Below, piece by piece: positions 53,292-61,107 of a DNA stretch of 64,000 nt. Origin of the DNA: Streptomyces malachitofuscus (GTDB lineage Bacteria; Actinomycetota; Actinomycetes; Streptomycetales; Streptomycetaceae); NCBI RefSeq assembly GCF_014650055.1, contig NZ_BMUF01000009.1:113194-177193 (forward strand). Reading direction: 5' to 3'. The first letter of the stretch is position 1. Each line of letters opens with the position of its first letter. Under the pieces are notes generated by a model, which did not search any database, was not told the DNA's origin, and saw nothing but the letters and a program-made list of their open reading frames with translations. Position numbers and translations under genes: made by a program.

Positions 53292-54275
53292 TCAGCGGTC
53301 GGTTCGCTCCAGCATGGCCCTCAGTTCATCGACCGACAGCCAGCTGTCGTTGGAGTCCGAGCGGTAGGCGAACTCCCGTGGTACCGGCTGCCATTCGGGG
53401 GCCGGCCGCTGGTCGGCGGGCCGGGTGGCGGAGGTGACGACGTAGCGGTCGCCGCACCGGAAGGTCCGGTGGCTGTCGTCACCGGCGATCATCTCCTCGT
53501 GCAGCTTCTCGCCGGGCCGGGGGCCGATCTCGTAGGTGCCGGCCCCCGGCGCGACCGCCTCGGCCAGGTCCATGATCCGCACGCTCGGTATCCGCGGCAC
53601 GAAGAGCTCGCCGCCGGTCATGAGCTCGAACGAGTCCACCAGGAAGGTGACGGCGTGCTCGACGCTCATCCAGAACCGGGTCATCCGCTTGTCGGTGACC
53701 GGCAGGCTCTCGCCCGCCGCGGCCAGCCGGCGGAACAGCGGCAGCACCGAGCCCCGGCTGCCCATGAAGTTGCCGTAGCGCACCACGGAGAACCGGGTCT
53801 CCTCGGCGAGTGTCGCGCCGGCCGACGTGAAGAGTTTGTCGGCCACCATCTTCGTGGCGCCGTAAAGGTTGATCGGGCTGCTCGCCTTGTCGGTGGAGAG
53901 GGCGACGACACTCTTCACACGGTTCTTCACGGCGGCGTCTATGACATTGCGGGAGCCGTCGATATTGGTCTTCACGTATTCGGTCGGGAAATGCTCCGCG
54001 GCGTCGACGTGCTTGAGGGCCGCTGCATGCACCACGTAGTCGATGCCGCGCATCGCCTGGGAAAGCCGCCGCCGGTCGCGGACATCTCCGAGGACGAAAC
54101 GCACGCGCCGGTCCCCGGCCAGCGTGTTGCGCATTTCGTACTGCTTGAGCTCGTCCCGCGAGTAGACCACGACGCAGCCGGGGTCACAGGTGGCCAGCAC
54201 ATGACGGACAAACGCCAGTCCGAAGGACCCCGAACCACCGGTGACCAGGACTGACGCTCCTCTTAGCGCACCCAT
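53292..54275 (-). CDS. UDP-GlcNAc 4,6-dehydratase-like SDR (PseB/CapD type)
   Basis: A 327-residue extended SDR. NAD loop SVLVTGGSGSFGLAFVRHVL (residues 9-28), DVRDRRRLSQAM, HAAALKHVDAAE, STDKASSPINLYGATK (catalytic Tyr-x-x-x-Lys, near 142-146) and RYGNFMGSRGSVLPLF. PseB-type enzymes convert UDP-GlcNAc to a 4-keto-6-deoxy sugar. The start at 54275 faces the RiPP promoter region divergently, so it may share regulation with the RiPP cluster and feed the two glycosyltransferases. Confidence 0.87.
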   Translation of the reverse strand: MGALRGASVLVTGGSGSFGLAFVRHVLATCDPGCVVVYSRDELKQYEMRNTLAGDRRVRFVLGDVRDRRRLSQAMRGIDYVVHAAALKHVDAAEHFPTEYVKTNIDGSRNVIDAAVKNRVKSVVALSTDKASSPINLYGATKMVADKLFTSAGATLAEETRFSVVRYGNFMGSRGSVLPLFRRLAAAGESLPVTDKRMTRFWMSVEHAVTFLVDSFELMTGGELFVPRIPSVRIMDLAEAVAPGAGTYEIGPRPGEKLHEEMIAGDDSHRTFRCGDRYVVTSATRPADQRPAPEWQPVPREFAYRSDSNDSWLSVDELRAMLERTDR

Positions 54276-54403
54276 CTCAGCACCTTTCCATCCCAGAGGA
54301 ATGCCGCGCCGAATTCACGTTCACGCGACCACACCGTAGCAGACGCCATCCGCGATCAGGCCGTTTTCGTAAACGCCCCGATTAGCCTTTGAAGGAGCCG
54401 TGT

Positions 54404-54447
54404 GTTCAAGTTGGGACGTACCCAGTTGAACACCTGTTGTCACAGGT
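54404..54447. promoter_or_regulatory. Tandem inverted repeats in the RiPP promoter region
   Basis: GTTCAA..TGGG-ACGTA-CCCA.TTGAAC (54404-54431) is a near-perfect 11-12 bp-armed palindrome. Directly abutting it, ACCTG-TTGTCA-CAGGT (54432-54447) is a second one. A third hairpin, GTTACCCGGG...CCCGGTAAC, lies at 54455-54480. They sit in the 350-bp divergent gap between the dehydratase and the precursor gene and look like operators. The rest of the gap holds no other gene. Confidence 0.5.
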
Positions 54448-54625
54448 CAGGACCGTTACCCGGGAGCGGCGCCCGGTAACCCGTTGACGTGTTCTCGAGT
54501 GCCCGGTTGACTGGGGGATCCGTTCGGCTGTGGATTCACCGGTCGCTCCCCCCACGGCATCGCCGTTGCCAAGCCCGGACCGACGGGTGGTCCGCAACCT
54601 TTTTCGTGCCGAAAAGGAGATGGAA

Positions 54626-54796
54626 ATGCCGGTGAACATGGTCGAGGACATTTCTTTGGACCTGGAGCTGTCCGAGGAGGAGACCGCCGACTGGGAGGAA
54701 CTCGTCGCCGGGGTCTACGAGGGCGGCGCCTTCCTGTGGTGCAAGCCGTGCGGCACCGGCTGCGGTGGCGGCTGCTCCAGCTGCAGCGGCTGCTGA
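54626..54796 (+). CDS. Cys-rich thiazole-type RiPP precursor peptide
   Basis: A 56-residue precursor. ATG 54626 lies 6 nt after AAGGAG; the ATG at 54620 touches the ribosome site and is less likely. The acidic leader (residues 1-31, EDISLDLELSEEETADWEEL) precedes GVYEGGAFLW and a core WCKPCGTGCGGGCSSCSGC with six cysteines, three serines and one threonine. Glycine spacing and Cys/Ser density resemble microcin B17-like azole peptides. The last residue is Cys, the substrate type of EpiD-like decarboxylases. It leads the modification operon. Confidence 0.9.
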   Translation: MPVNMVEDISLDLELSEEETADWEELVAGVYEGGAFLWCKPCGTGCGGGCSSCSGC

Positions 54797-54839
54797 GTTC
54801 CGTCACCTCCGCCGCCACGACAGGCGGCCGGCTGACACG

Positions 54840-54867
54840 GCGGGCGAGCCTCTCCGGGCTCGCCCGC
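54840..54867 (+). terminator. Attenuator hairpin after the precursor gene
   Basis: GCGGGCGAGCC (54840-54850), loop TCTCCG, GGCTCGCCCGC (54857-54867), a perfect 11-bp stem between the precursor stop and the YcaO start. This is the usual place for a partial terminator that keeps precursor transcript in excess over modification-enzyme transcript. Confidence 0.7.
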
Positions 54868-54903
54868 TCGCCCGCTCACTCCGGCGCCCCAAGGACAGGA
54901 GAG

Positions 54904-56226
54904 ATGGTCATCGCCTCCGACGGCCACCCGGACACCTCGGCGGAAGAGCGCTTCCGCCGGTCCGCGCTGGCGTCCCTGGTCTCCCCGGTCGGTCTGGTCT
55001 CCGCCGTCCGCCCCGCCCCAGGCCTGCGCGGACTGCCCCGGCTGAAGATGGCGTCCGCGAACGTCGGCAGCGGCGTGCCGGGCGGGACCCGGGAACCCTC
55101 CGCGGGTTCGTCGGGCGGGAGCCGCGTCCTCGACGACGAGTACCTCTCCTACGTGGTCGCCACCGCGGAGGCCGCCGAGCGCTACGCCGGCCGCATGCCG
55201 CACGAGCAGCCGCTGCTCGCCACGCCGGCGGAGCTCGACGGACCGGTGCTCGACATGACCCGGGTGCCCCGGTGCTCGGACCGGGAGTACGCCCATCCGC
55301 ACTGCCCGGTCCGCCGCTACGACCCGGAGGTCCCGATCCACTGGTCCCGCGGCGTCGACCTCATCACCGGCCGGGACATCTGGGTGCCCACCGTGATGGC
55401 CTGCTACGGATTCCATGTGCACGGCGCCGAACGGTTCGTCACACAGATCTCCACCGGGCAGTCGGTCCACACCGACCCCTACGCGGCGCTGCTGGGCGGT
55501 CTGACGGAGTTGTGCGAGCGGGACGCGATCGCGCTCACCTGGCTGCAGAAGCTGCCCCTGCCCCCGGTGGACCCCTCCGTGCTCACCCCCGCCGCCCTCG
55601 AGATGCTCGTCTGGGGCGAACGGCGGTTCCTGCGGACGCTGCTCTTCGACGCCACCACGGACCTGGACGTGCCCACCGTCTACGCGCTCCAGGTGGCCCC
55701 GCACGACGACAGCCTCCGGCAGATCATCGGGGCGGGCACCGGCCGGAGCCTCGGGGAGGCCGCCGAGCGCTGTCTGCTGGAACTGCTGACGATCCGTGAG
55801 TGCTACCGCTCCGAGACCGAACTCCCGGACGACTACCACGACTTCGAGTTCCTGGACGGTTCGCGGATGATGGCCCTGCCGCGGCACTCCGAGGCCTTCG
55901 CCTTCCTGACCGAGGGGCTGGCCGGCCGCTGCGGCTCCACCGGCGGCCGTCCTCTGCCCGCGGACCCCAAGGCGGCGGTGGAGGAGCTGGTGGGCCGGCT
56001 GGCAGCCGCCGGCATGCAGGCCGTCGCCGTGGACCGGACCTGCCGCGAGCTGCGCGCGGCCGGGCTGACGGCGGTCTCCGTCGTCGTCCCGGAACTGCAG
56101 CCGATGTCGCTCGACCCGCTGGCCCAGTTCCGGGGACACCCGCGGCTGTCCGAGGCGCCGGTGCGGATGGGCTTCGCCAGTCTGCCGGAGGAGGAGCAGA
56201 ACCAGTGGCCGCAGCCGTTCGCGTAG
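54904..56226 (+). CDS. YcaO cyclodehydratase
   Basis: A 440-residue YcaO-domain protein. Recognisable parts are SRGVDLITGRDIWVPTVMACYGF (about residues 150-172), the ATP/Mg segment QSVHTDPYAALLGGLTELCERDAIALTW, GAGTGRSLGEAAERCLLELLTIRE, VSVVVPELQPMS and a Pro-rich end, NQWPQPFA. YcaO enzymes use ATP to cyclodehydrate Cys/Ser/Thr to azolines. The E1-like partner is encoded separately (57704 and 59127). ATG 54904 follows AAGGACAGGAG. Substrate is the upstream precursor. Confidence 0.92.
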   Translation: MVIASDGHPDTSAEERFRRSALASLVSPVGLVSAVRPAPGLRGLPRLKMASANVGSGVPGGTREPSAGSSGGSRVLDDEYLSYVVATAEAAERYAGRMPHEQPLLATPAELDGPVLDMTRVPRCSDREYAHPHCPVRRYDPEVPIHWSRGVDLITGRDIWVPTVMACYGFHVHGAERFVTQISTGQSVHTDPYAALLGGLTELCERDAIALTWLQKLPLPPVDPSVLTPAALEMLVWGERRFLRTLLFDATTDLDVPTVYALQVAPHDDSLRQIIGAGTGRSLGEAAERCLLELLTIRECYRSETELPDDYHDFEFLDGSRMMALPRHSEAFAFLTEGLAGRCGSTGGRPLPADPKAAVEELVGRLAAAGMQAVAVDRTCRELRAAGLTAVSVVVPELQPMSLDPLAQFRGHPRLSEAPVRMGFASLPEEEQNQWPQPFA

Positions 56227-56254
56227 GGAGCGCGGGCCGGAGCGGAGTGCCACG

Positions 56255-57661
56255 GTGATCGCCTGGTGCCTGGCCCCCGGGATCCGGATCCGGCCGGCCG
56301 GCGAAGAGCCGCCCGGCGCCGTGCTGCTGACCTCCTCGGCCGGCCGGTCGACGGTGCTGCGCCCGCCCGCTCCGGGGAGTGCCGACGCGCTGCTCTCGCT
56401 GAGCACCGGTGCGCTCGGCGAGGCGGTGCCTGCCGGGTGGGCGCCACGGGACAAGGCTGCCCTGGAAGGGGAGTTGGAAGCACTGCTGCACCGGGGCATC
56501 CTGCAGCTGCTCTGTGTGCACGAGGGCCGCGAGCTGCTGCGGGTCGGCGTCACGGGTGAGCTCGCCGCCGTCACCCGGGTGCGGCTGAAACCCGGTCAGC
56601 GCGTCCGGCTCTCCAGGTTCGCCTGCCTGCGCCGTCTGGACGGGGAGCTGGTGGCGGAGTCGCCGACCGCGCACACCCGGCTGGTCGTGGGCAGCCCGCT
56701 GGTCGCGGCGTTGCTGGCCCGGCTGGCCAAGCCGTGGCGGGTCGGAGAGACCCCCGAGGATTTTCCGCTGCCGGCGGCGGTGGTGACGGAGCTGCTGGAG
56801 CTGCTGGTCGCCGCCGGGGTCGCCGGTCCGGTGGACGGGAGCGGCCGGCTGCCGGAGGACACCGATCCGGTGCCCGCGCAGCGGGAGTTCCACGACGTCC
56901 TGCTCCACTGGCACAGCCGCAAGGGCCTGGCCGGCGGGCCCGTCGGCATGTCCTATCCGTTCCGCGACCGCTACCCGCCGCCCGCCGCGGTGAAGCCGGT
57001 CCGGCAGCCGGTGATCGCGCTGCCGCGGCCGGACCCGGCCCGGCTCAGGAAGGCGGATCCGCCGTTCGCGGAGGTGACGGAGGAGCGGCGCTCGGTACGC
57101 CGCTTCACCACCGGCTCACTGACGCCGGAGCTGCTCGGCGAGTTCCTCCACCGCGTCGCCCGGGTGCGCGAGGAGGTGCCGGCCGACGAACTCGCGCCCT
57201 ACGACCGTACGTACCGGCCGGTCCCGTCCGCCGGAGCCGGGCAGGACCTGGAGCTGTATCTGACGGTCACCCGCTGCCGGGGGCTCTCGCCGGGGGTGTA
57301 CCACTACGAGCCGGTGGAGCACGGGCTGACGCTGGTCACGGCGGAGCGCGAGGCGGTGCTGGAGCTGGTCGGCGACGTCTGCCGGAGCCTGGGGTCGGCC
57401 TCGGTCCCCCAGGTGGTGGTCACGCTCGCCGCGCGGTTCGGCCGGATGTCCTGGAAGTACCGCGGCCTGAGCTACGCGGCCACCTTGAAGAACGTCGGTG
57501 TGTACTACCAGGCCATGTATCTGACGGCGACGGCGATGCGGCTGGGCGGCTGCGCGGCCGGCAGCGGCGACTCGGCCGCCTTCGCCCGGATCACCGGGCT
57601 CGACCCGCTCGAGGAGTCGTCCGTCGGGGAGTTCGTGCTGGGCGTCCCGCTCGACCGTTGA
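56255..57661 (+). CDS. SagB-type azoline dehydrogenase
   Basis: 468 residues. The N-terminal 240 residues are a leader-recognition-like region. The C-terminal FMN nitroreductase domain follows: EERRSVRRFTTGSLTPELLGEFL (about 273-295), LYLTVTRCRGLSPGVYHYEP, KYRGLSYAATLKNVGVYYQAMYLTA and GCAAGSGDSAAFARITGLDP. It oxidises thiazolines or oxazolines to aromatic azoles. GTG 56255 follows GGAG. Only 28 bp separate it from YcaO. Confidence 0.9.
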   Translation: MIAWCLAPGIRIRPAGEEPPGAVLLTSSAGRSTVLRPPAPGSADALLSLSTGALGEAVPAGWAPRDKAALEGELEALLHRGILQLLCVHEGRELLRVGVTGELAAVTRVRLKPGQRVRLSRFACLRRLDGELVAESPTAHTRLVVGSPLVAALLARLAKPWRVGETPEDFPLPAAVVTELLELLVAAGVAGPVDGSGRLPEDTDPVPAQREFHDVLLHWHSRKGLAGGPVGMSYPFRDRYPPPAAVKPVRQPVIALPRPDPARLRKADPPFAEVTEERRSVRRFTTGSLTPELLGEFLHRVARVREEVPADELAPYDRTYRPVPSAGAGQDLELYLTVTRCRGLSPGVYHYEPVEHGLTLVTAEREAVLELVGDVCRSLGSASVPQVVVTLAARFGRMSWKYRGLSYAATLKNVGVYYQAMYLTATAMRLGGCAAGSGDSAAFARITGLDPLEESSVGEFVLGVPLDR

Positions 57662-57703
57662 AACCGGCGGCGTCCGGCGGATCCAGAGGAGGAAGCAGAA
57701 CCC

Positions 57704-58357
57704 ATGCCCCAGGCCACGCAGCTGGACGACATCGGCGTAGCCGGTGTCGGGGACTTCGGAGAGGCGGTGCGCGACCACTTCGGTCGCGTACTCGGCGCCG
57801 AACCCCTCGCCGTCGAGGAGCTCACGGACGGCCGGCCGTCGCCGCGTGCCTCCGGGATCCTGGTGGTGGCGCTCTGGCGGCCGCTGGAGGAGCTCTGCGA
57901 GCGCGTCGACGAGGCCGCGTTCGCGGCCGGTCGGCCCTGGCTGCCGGTGGTGTTCGAACACCCGTGGGTGGTAGCCGGCCCGTGGCTGGTGCCGCTGGAC
58001 GGGCCGTGCCACCGCTGCTATCTGAACCGCCGGGCGCAGCACCGGCAGCACTCCGCCACCGCCCAGGCGGTGACCGAGGCGTATGCGGCCGATCCGGAGC
58101 TCGGGGTCAGGGGCCATCTGCCGCACCACGTCCGGCTCGCGGTCGGCCTGGCGCAGCAGGTGCTGCGGCTGCGTGAGCCCGGACTGGTGGTGTCCGCCAA
58201 CACGGTCGGCGGCCGGATCTCCGCGCACCGGACCCTGGCCTGCCACGGTTGCCCGCGCTGCGGGCGACAGGACCGGCTGGGCGCCGACGGGGCGGTGGCG
58301 AGGGCGGCACGCTCCCTGCGGGTGCCGACCCCGACCGGCGCGGGGAGCCCGCGATGA
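57704..58357 (+). CDS. Short E1/ThiF-like TOMM protein with Cys4 zinc site
   Basis: 217 residues. The start resembles a Rossmann turn (DDIGVAGVGDFGEAVRDHFGRVL), followed by PCHRCYLNRRAQ and, near the C-terminus, ACHGCPRCGRQD. These two CxxC pairs are typical of the structural zinc in ocin-ThiF cyclodehydratase partners. It lacks the N-terminal leader-binding wing and may complement the larger E1-like protein at 59127. ATG 57704 follows GAGGAAG. The stop overlaps the repeat ORF start (ATGA). Confidence 0.7.
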   Translation: MPQATQLDDIGVAGVGDFGEAVRDHFGRVLGAEPLAVEELTDGRPSPRASGILVVALWRPLEELCERVDEAAFAAGRPWLPVVFEHPWVVAGPWLVPLDGPCHRCYLNRRAQHRQHSATAQAVTEAYAADPELGVRGHLPHHVRLAVGLAQQVLRLREPGLVVSANTVGGRISAHRTLACHGCPRCGRQDRLGADGAVARAARSLRVPTPTGAGSPR

Positions 58358-59118
58358 GCGGACAGGCGGCCACCGAGCCGCGTCCCAGCGCCCAGCACCA
58401 CCCCCGGCCGACCCGCCGCCTCACACCGGTCCGGCACCCGGACGAGCTGGACATCCACGGACCGACGGCCAAAGCGGCACAGACGCTACGGCGCCAGGAG
58501 CACGCGAGAAGCGCCAAGCCGACCACCCGAACGCGCCTCAGTGCCGAGCACCGCCGCCACCCGACCCGCCGCCTCGCGGTGGTCCGGCACCCGGACGAGC
58601 TGGACATCCACGGACCGGTGACCAAAGCGGCACCGTCGCTACGACGCCAGGAGCACGCGATGAGCGGCAAGCCGGCCACCGAGCCGAGTCCCAGCGCCCA
58701 GCACCACCCCCGGCCGACCCGCCGCCTCACACCGGTCCGGCACCCGGACGAGCTGGACATCCACGGACCGACGGCCAAAGCGGCACAGACGCTACGGCGC
58801 CAGGAGCACGCGAGAAGCGCCAAGCCGACCACCCGAACGCGCCTCAGTGCCGAGCACCGCCGCCACCCGACCCGCCGCCTCGCGGTGGTCCGGCACCCGG
58901 ACGAGCTGGACATCCACGGACCGGTGACCAAAGCGGCACCGTCGCTACGACGCCAGGAGCACGCGATGAGCGGCAAGCCGGCCACCGAGCCGAGTCCCAG
59001 CGCCCAGCTCCGCCCCCGGCCGACCCGCCGCCGTACACCGGTCCGGCACCCGGACGGGCTGGTGGTCGAGGGGGGCGCCGAAGGCCAGGTGCTCACCCGA
59101 GCCCCGGTCGGCGCCGGG
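58354..59118 (+). repeat. 153/306-bp tandem repeat array
   Basis: Units start at 58354, 58507, 58660, 58813 and 58966. Higher-order period is 306 bp (A+B); the two B units (58507 and 58813) appear identical, and the A units differ by a few bases. The frame is preserved throughout. The fifth unit diverges toward the true gene start, which is displaced by 161 rather than 153 bp. Confidence 0.9.
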
Positions 59119-59130
59119 AGCACGTGGTGA
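58354..59130 (+). CDS. Tandem-repeat ORF copied from the 5' end of the downstream gene
   Basis: 258 residues, made of five 51-residue units plus a tail. Units alternate A (MSGxxATEPxPSAQHHPRPT...) and B (RSAKPTTRTRLSAEHRRHPT...), each containing VRHPDELDIHG; the last is VRHPDGLVVEG. The next gene begins MSGEAATEPRPGAERRPRLA...VRHPDGLVVEG, so the array multiplies that gene's start region. ATG 58354 overlaps the previous stop and the end overlaps GTG 59127, giving continuous coupling. Each A unit carries its own GGAG-N6-ATG. It may be a translated relic or a repeated leader-binding strand; function unknown. Confidence 0.6.
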   Translation: MSGQAATEPRPSAQHHPRPTRRLTPVRHPDELDIHGPTAKAAQTLRRQEHARSAKPTTRTRLSAEHRRHPTRRLAVVRHPDELDIHGPVTKAAPSLRRQEHAMSGKPATEPSPSAQHHPRPTRRLTPVRHPDELDIHGPTAKAAQTLRRQEHARSAKPTTRTRLSAEHRRHPTRRLAVVRHPDELDIHGPVTKAAPSLRRQEHAMSGKPATEPSPSAQLRPRPTRRRTPVRHPDGLVVEGGAEGQVLTRAPVGAGSTW

Positions 59131-60599
59131 GCGGGGAGGCGGCCACCGAGCCGCGTCCCGGTGCCGAGCGTCGCCCCCGGCTGGCCCGCGGCCTCGCCGT
59201 GGTGCGGCATCCGGACGGGCTGGTGGTCGAGGGGGTGGCCAGGCGTCAGGTCTTTACCGGAGCGGCGGCCGCCGGGCTGCTGCCGCGGCTGTTCGCGCGG
59301 CTGGACGGTGCGCACGACATCGACGCCCTCGTCTCGGCCACCGGGGCACGCCGGCCCGAGATCGTCCGGGCGCTGCGGCTGCTGGACCGGGGCGGCCTGG
59401 TCGAGTGGGTCCGGCCGGACCGGACGGGCCCGGCGCCCGATCCCGCCGCCGACGCCCACCTGTCCCGCAGTCTCTCGCTGACCAGGCGTCATGACGAGGT
59501 GCGCACGGTCGCGGCGGCGCTCGCGGACGCCCGGGTCACCGTGCTGGGGGCGGGCCCGCTCGCCGGGGCGGTGCTCTCCTGTCTGCGGGAGAGCGGCGTC
59601 ACCGGTGCCGTGCGGGCGGCCGCGGTCCCGGCCGCGGAGCAGGAGCTGGTGGTGGTCTGCGACCAGGAGCCCGCCGCGTTCGCCGCGTCGGCGGCCGAGC
59701 TGTGGCAGCGGGGCACACCGGTGCTGCGGTGCGCCGGGGACGGCGAACGGCTGGAGCTCGGGCCCTTCTTCCATCCGCAGTGGACGGCCTGCCCGGACTG
59801 CTGGTCCCTGGCCGGCGGGGCGGCCACGGGCGGGGCGCTGCCCGCGGATGCCGTGGAGCTGGCCGCCGGGCTGGTCTGCGCCGAGGTGCCGGCGCTGCTG
59901 ACCATGATCACACCGCCGGTCACAGTGAGCCGGGTGGTCCGCATCGCACTGGCGGAGCTGCGCGAGGAGGTGCTGGTGCTCGGCCCGGAACCGGGCTGTC
60001 CGACGTGCCTCCCCGAGGCACCCGGCGCCGACGGACTGGTGGCGGCGCGCTACGAACGGGCCGCCGCCTGGTCGCCCTGGTCCCAGCGGCCGCCCGGCAC
60101 GGGCAGGCCCTCGTCCCGGATCCGGTCCCAGTACGACGCCTCCCCGAAACTGCCGTTGGACCGGCTGCCGCCCTACCTGCGGCCGTTGCTGACCGAGCCG
60201 GCGGCCACCGATGAGGTGGACGTCTACCTGCTGGGCGTCCGGGGTTCCGGCCACCCGGTGCTCCTCCACGACCCGGATTCCGGGCAGCTGGTGGCCACCC
60301 GGGCGAGCGCCGGCCCGGTGCCGCTCGGGCTGCCCGGGAAGCCGGACGCGGTCCTGGTGCTGGTCGCCACGCCGGTGCGGCGATACGCCGACCGCGGTGC
60401 GGAGAGCCACCGGCTCGCCCATGTACAGGCCGGGGTGACGCTGGCTCAGCTGCAGCGGGCCGCGACGGGCTGCCGGCTCCGGGTGACCACCCGGTGCGAT
60501 CCCGCGCTGAGCGAGCTGCTGGAGCTGAGGGCGGATCAGGAGGTGCCGGCCGTCGTGGTCGGTGTGTACCGGGAGGGCGAGCATGCCACTGACGACTGA
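59127..60599 (+). CDS. TOMM leader-peptide-binding E1/ThiF-like protein
   Basis: 490 residues. Residues 20-95 form a PqqD/RRE-like wing (LAVVRHPDGLVVEG ... LFARLDGAHDIDALVSATG). A Rossmann-like core follows (DARVTVLGAGPLAGAVLSCLRES), with Cys4 zinc pairs TACPDCWSL and GCPTCLPEA. The C-terminal 130 residues (VDVYLLGVRGSGHPVLLHDPDSG) look like a degenerate nitroreductase domain. Such proteins deliver the leader to YcaO. GTG 59127 follows GGGAG by 7 nt. It overlaps the following gene by 17 bp. Confidence 0.82.
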   Translation: MSGEAATEPRPGAERRPRLARGLAVVRHPDGLVVEGVARRQVFTGAAAAGLLPRLFARLDGAHDIDALVSATGARRPEIVRALRLLDRGGLVEWVRPDRTGPAPDPAADAHLSRSLSLTRRHDEVRTVAAALADARVTVLGAGPLAGAVLSCLRESGVTGAVRAAAVPAAEQELVVVCDQEPAAFAASAAELWQRGTPVLRCAGDGERLELGPFFHPQWTACPDCWSLAGGAATGGALPADAVELAAGLVCAEVPALLTMITPPVTVSRVVRIALAELREEVLVLGPEPGCPTCLPEAPGADGLVAARYERAAAWSPWSQRPPGTGRPSSRIRSQYDASPKLPLDRLPPYLRPLLTEPAATDEVDVYLLGVRGSGHPVLLHDPDSGQLVATRASAGPVPLGLPGKPDAVLVLVATPVRRYADRGAESHRLAHVQAGVTLAQLQRAATGCRLRVTTRCDPALSELLELRADQEVPAVVVGVYREGEHATDD

Positions 60600-61107
60600 G
60601 ACGGATCTCTACCACGCGGCGCTGCGCCTCGGGCCGCCGTCGCTCGCGGCGGAGGAACCGGGCCCGGTGACGGTCACCGGACCGGGCGGGATCCCCCGGA
60701 GTGAGCTGCGGCCGGCCCTCGACCGGTGCGGACGGTGGCTGAACGAACAGTTCGGACCGCACCTGCGGGTGCTGATCGGCGTGTCGCGGGACGAGGACCT
60801 GGAGCCCGGGCTCTACCGGCCGGGTGAGGCAGCCCCGCTGACCGGTTCGGCCGCCCAGGTGGACGGGCTGCGGGCGGCCGGGATGCCGGTCTCGCTGCTC
60901 TGGTTCGGCGACCCGGCCGCGGCCGGGTCCGGTCTCGGCGCACTGCTGGTGCGGGTCGGCTGGGGCGCGCAGACGGTGCGTACGGCGCTGGAAGCGGCCG
61001 GATACCGGGCGGCCCTCGACGCCCGCGCCGGTGTGGTGCACCGGCCCGGCGTCGGCGGACACCTGGGCAGCGTGCTGGTCGCACGGTCGGCGGGGGCCGG
61101 TTCATGA
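60583..61107 (+). CDS. Short nitroreductase-like protein
   Basis: 174 residues. HLRVLIGVSRDEDLEPGLYRPGE and GWGAQTVRTALEAAGYRAALDA match the GLYxY and AQxxxxAAxxxGL regions of SagB-like flavin dehydrogenases, but the N-terminal RRSxRxF flavin motif is absent. It may be a subunit or a relic domain. ATG 60583 follows GGGAGGG and lies inside the end of the preceding gene; the stop overlaps the decarboxylase start (ATGA). Confidence 0.6.
   Translation: MPLTTETDLYHAALRLGPPSLAAEEPGPVTVTGPGGIPRSELRPALDRCGRWLNEQFGPHLRVLIGVSRDEDLEPGLYRPGEAAPLTGSAAQVDGLRAAGMPVSLLWFGDPAAAGSGLGALLVRVGWGAQTVRTALEAAGYRAALDARAGVVHRPGVGGHLGSVLVARSAGAGS

Noticed and set aside
58249..59130. Longer start (ATG 58249) for the tandem-repeat ORF
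   Set aside because: The extra 35 codons overlap the end of the E1-like gene in another frame. ATG 58354 has GGGGAG six bases upstream and the coupled ATGA arrangement.
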